Shown: positions 5,533 through 6,421 of the stretch, piece after piece
How positions within the stretch are numbered: the stretch's first letter is position 1
Layout of the letters: each line of letters starts with the position of its first letter
Assembly: GCA_900547835.1 (NCBI GenBank)
Contig: URIJ01000119.1
Span: 1-6,421, forward strand
Source of the DNA: an uncultured Collinsella sp.
Lineage (GTDB): Bacteria > Actinomycetota > Coriobacteriia > Coriobacteriales > Coriobacteriaceae
Direction: 5' to 3'
DNA: 6,421 nt
Position numbers and translations under genes: made by a program
The notes under the pieces: generated by a model
Databases searched by the model: none
Told to the model about the DNA's origin: nothing
What the model saw: the letters and a program-made list of their open reading frames with translations, nothing else

Positions 5533-5582
5533 CACGAATGGGGCGGGCAATTCCAGCACGGGAACTGGTATTTAACTCACTG

Positions 5583-5727
5583 CATGCCAAGAAAAAGGCC
5601 GATTTACTACGATGAACTCGATGAGGCCGACCACACCCATCTTTTTCAAAAATCGGCAAGCTTTCTACCTGCGGTTTAATGTCCACCCTTTTCGGCATGG
5701 TCGAAGGCATTCGAATCATCGTAGTAA
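5583..5727. repeat. Cluster of interleaved inverted repeats
   Basis: TTACTACGATGA (5604-5615) is exactly complementary to TCATCGTAGTAA (5716-5727). Within the same interval GCCGATTT (5598-5605) pairs with AAATCGGC (5650-5657), and CATGCC (5583-5588) with GGCATG (near 5694-5699). The first two pairings share bases, so they are mutually exclusive, as in a switchable or recombined structure. Function unknown. Confidence 0.45.
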
Positions 5728-5864
5728 TTAGGCGCATTTTGTAGCAAACGGCTCATTCAAGCTCGAACTTGAAGACCGATGGTCCCCTCATCCACGGCTG
5801 CGAGCGAAAATTCCAAATAGAATAAAAATCGAATGGCTAAGTTTGTTTGGCGAACGGAGGCAAT

Positions 5865-6194
5865 ATGGGCGAGGTAACTGAAAGCGACTGGAAGCTGTTC
5901 AAGGGGCTGCTCCCAAAATGGCAAGAAAGCTATATGGAAATGCTCATTGGCCAGTACATCGAGATACTGAACGGTGACAGCGAAGCGTCCAGTAGATTTT
6001 GGGCGCTAGAAGAGCGCGTCAATAGGGACAAGCTGTCCTCAGGAGTGCTCGTAAACGGTATTCGCCGTAGCACCATGCGTTATGAGATAGCCAACTTGCT
6101 TTCCGATAACGTGATCACGCTCGACGACCTTGACGGTTTCACCGAAGACATTAAGGGCTACGCACGACGTTGCATCGGCTGGCAAGAACGCTGA
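5865..6194 (+). CDS. Conserved small soluble protein of unknown function (109 aa)
   Basis: This is a 109-aa soluble, mostly helical protein starting MGEVTESDWKLFKGLLPKWQ and ending ...RRCIGWQER. The pattern DWKLF-x(5)-P-x-WQE-x-YM, then Y-I-E-(I/L)-L-x-G-D, F-W-x-LE-x-R, R-R-S-x-M and a final L-x(5)-I-T-x-DDL-x-x-F-x-x-D matches from memory a widespread small family in Firmicutes and Coriobacteria, often mislabelled as a multidrug transporter. There is no membrane segment, so that label cannot be right here. The frame opens further up at TTG 5847, but GGAGG (5856-5860) lies 4 nt before ATG 5865, which I take as the start. It stands alone between a repeat-rich region and a terminator. No catalytic motif is visible. 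Confidence 0.8.
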   Translation: MGEVTESDWKLFKGLLPKWQESYMEMLIGQYIEILNGDSEASSRFWALEERVNRDKLSSGVLVNGIRRSTMRYEIANLLSDNVITLDDLDGFTEDIKGYARRCIGWQER

Positions 6195-6228
6195 GCGACA
6201 TACGCATCCACAGCCGCTGTGCTGCATA

Positions 6229-6273
6229 AACCGCACCGAAAAATGCATTTTTCGGCAGGGCGGTTGCTTTTTG
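6229..6273 (+). terminator. Terminator built on a perfect 20-bp palindrome
   Basis: CCGAAAAATGCATTTTTCGG (6236-6255) is self-complementary. Outside it AACCGC (6229-6234) pairs with GCGGTT (6260-6265), and GCTTTTTG follows at 6266-6273. The placement 35 nt after the stop of the small conserved gene and the trailing T-run favour rho-independent termination on the plus strand. The palindrome's own T-tract could act in the other direction too. Confidence 0.6.
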
Positions 6274-6421
6274 CCTACGGGTAACCCAGGGGCGCCGTGC
6301 AAATTTCGGAGTATTCAGCATCCCGGAGTCCGCGGGCGCGGGAACGGGTGCACAAAACCGCGCTGAATGCCCTGGTCCTGGACCCCCAATGCCTCAAGAG
6401 CGGGCCATTTTTTACAGAACG
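6274..6421. other. Structured non-coding tail
   Basis: There is no credible gene. GTATTCAGC (6311-6319) pairs with GCTGAATGC (6362-6370) over 9 bp with one wobble, enclosing TCCCG (6321-6325)/CGGGA (6339-6343). GGTCC/GGACC abut at 6374-6384, and a T6 run lies at 6408-6413, followed by TTTACA-like sequence at the edge. TGCAAATTTCGG (6298-6309) resembles the arm of the preceding palindrome. It could be the start of a non-coding RNA, a leader of the next gene or a dispersed repeat; the window ends before this can be resolved. Confidence 0.4.

Larger units (their letters stand above)
5417..5864. other. Gene-free region rich in inverted repeats
   Basis: I find no credible gene in this stretch of about 450 nt. 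The longest open frame across it (5302-5679, plus) starts inside the regulator fragment, runs through a perfect inverted repeat and has no ribosome-binding site. The region holds the 15-bp inverted repeat at 5467-5532 and interleaved inverted repeats at 5583-5727. It also has a dyad TTCAAG/CTTGAA at 5756-5773 and a -10-like TAGAAT at 5818-5823 with no good -35. The last 40 nt are AT-richer and carry the ribosome-binding site of the next gene. Confidence 0.5.

Noticed and set aside
5302..5679. 125-aa open frame on the plus strand
   Set aside because: It overlaps the regulator fragment in another frame, runs through a perfect 15-bp inverted repeat, has no Shine-Dalgarno and has non-coding-like composition.
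6130..6366. 78-aa open frame overlapping the end of the small conserved gene
   Set aside because: It starts inside a real gene in another frame and crosses the terminator palindrome.
1..6421. tRNA, rRNA, CRISPR arrays, transposase or phage genes
   Set aside because: No cloverleaf, rRNA signature, spaced repeat array or transposase motif was found by reading both strands.

Overview
The window looks like a chromosomal segment of a high-GC anaerobic actinobacterium of the class Coriobacteriia, most likely Collinsella or a close relative. This rests on codon and base composition (roughly 60% GC by eye), on the gene types, and on a Clostridium-like 6-phosphofructokinase. It is a judgement from the sequence alone; no database search was possible.

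Layout from left to right. Positions 67-1635 hold two minus-strand genes that abut exactly: an M18 zinc aminopeptidase (461 aa, ATG at 1635) and, one codon after its stop, a 60-aa unrecognised small ORF with its own Shine-Dalgarno (SD) sequence. Diverging from them on the plus strand is a membrane-anchored Ntn-type linear amide C-N hydrolase (1797-2882). Next comes an ATP-type 6-phosphofructokinase (3023-4102), preceded by a perfect 10-bp inverted repeat and followed by a very large nested palindrome of 171 nt that ends in a T-rich stretch and probably terminates pfk.

From 4496 to 5416 lies one XRE-type helix-turn-helix membrane regulator gene that has been split in a single reading frame by two nonsense codons (TAA at 4862, TAG at 5168). 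Repeats inside the gene show what was lost: the TAA replaces a GAA present in a neighbouring repeat copy, and the TAG lies one base from TGG. The leader carries two GCTACCGGT motifs 53 bp apart that may be its operators.

Positions 5417-5846 have no convincing gene. They contain a perfect 15-bp inverted repeat around a 36-nt loop and a cluster of interleaved inverted repeats, which look like dispersed intergenic elements or structured RNA. The last gene (5865-6194) encodes a 109-aa soluble protein of a small conserved family of unknown function. It is followed by a hairpin terminator built on a perfect 20-bp palindrome, then about 150 nt of GC-rich, structured, apparently non-coding sequence running to the end.

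The intact genes are housekeeping in nature (peptide degradation, amide hydrolysis, glycolysis) and do not form an obvious pathway. The unusual material is the decayed regulator and the dense set of intergenic palindromes.
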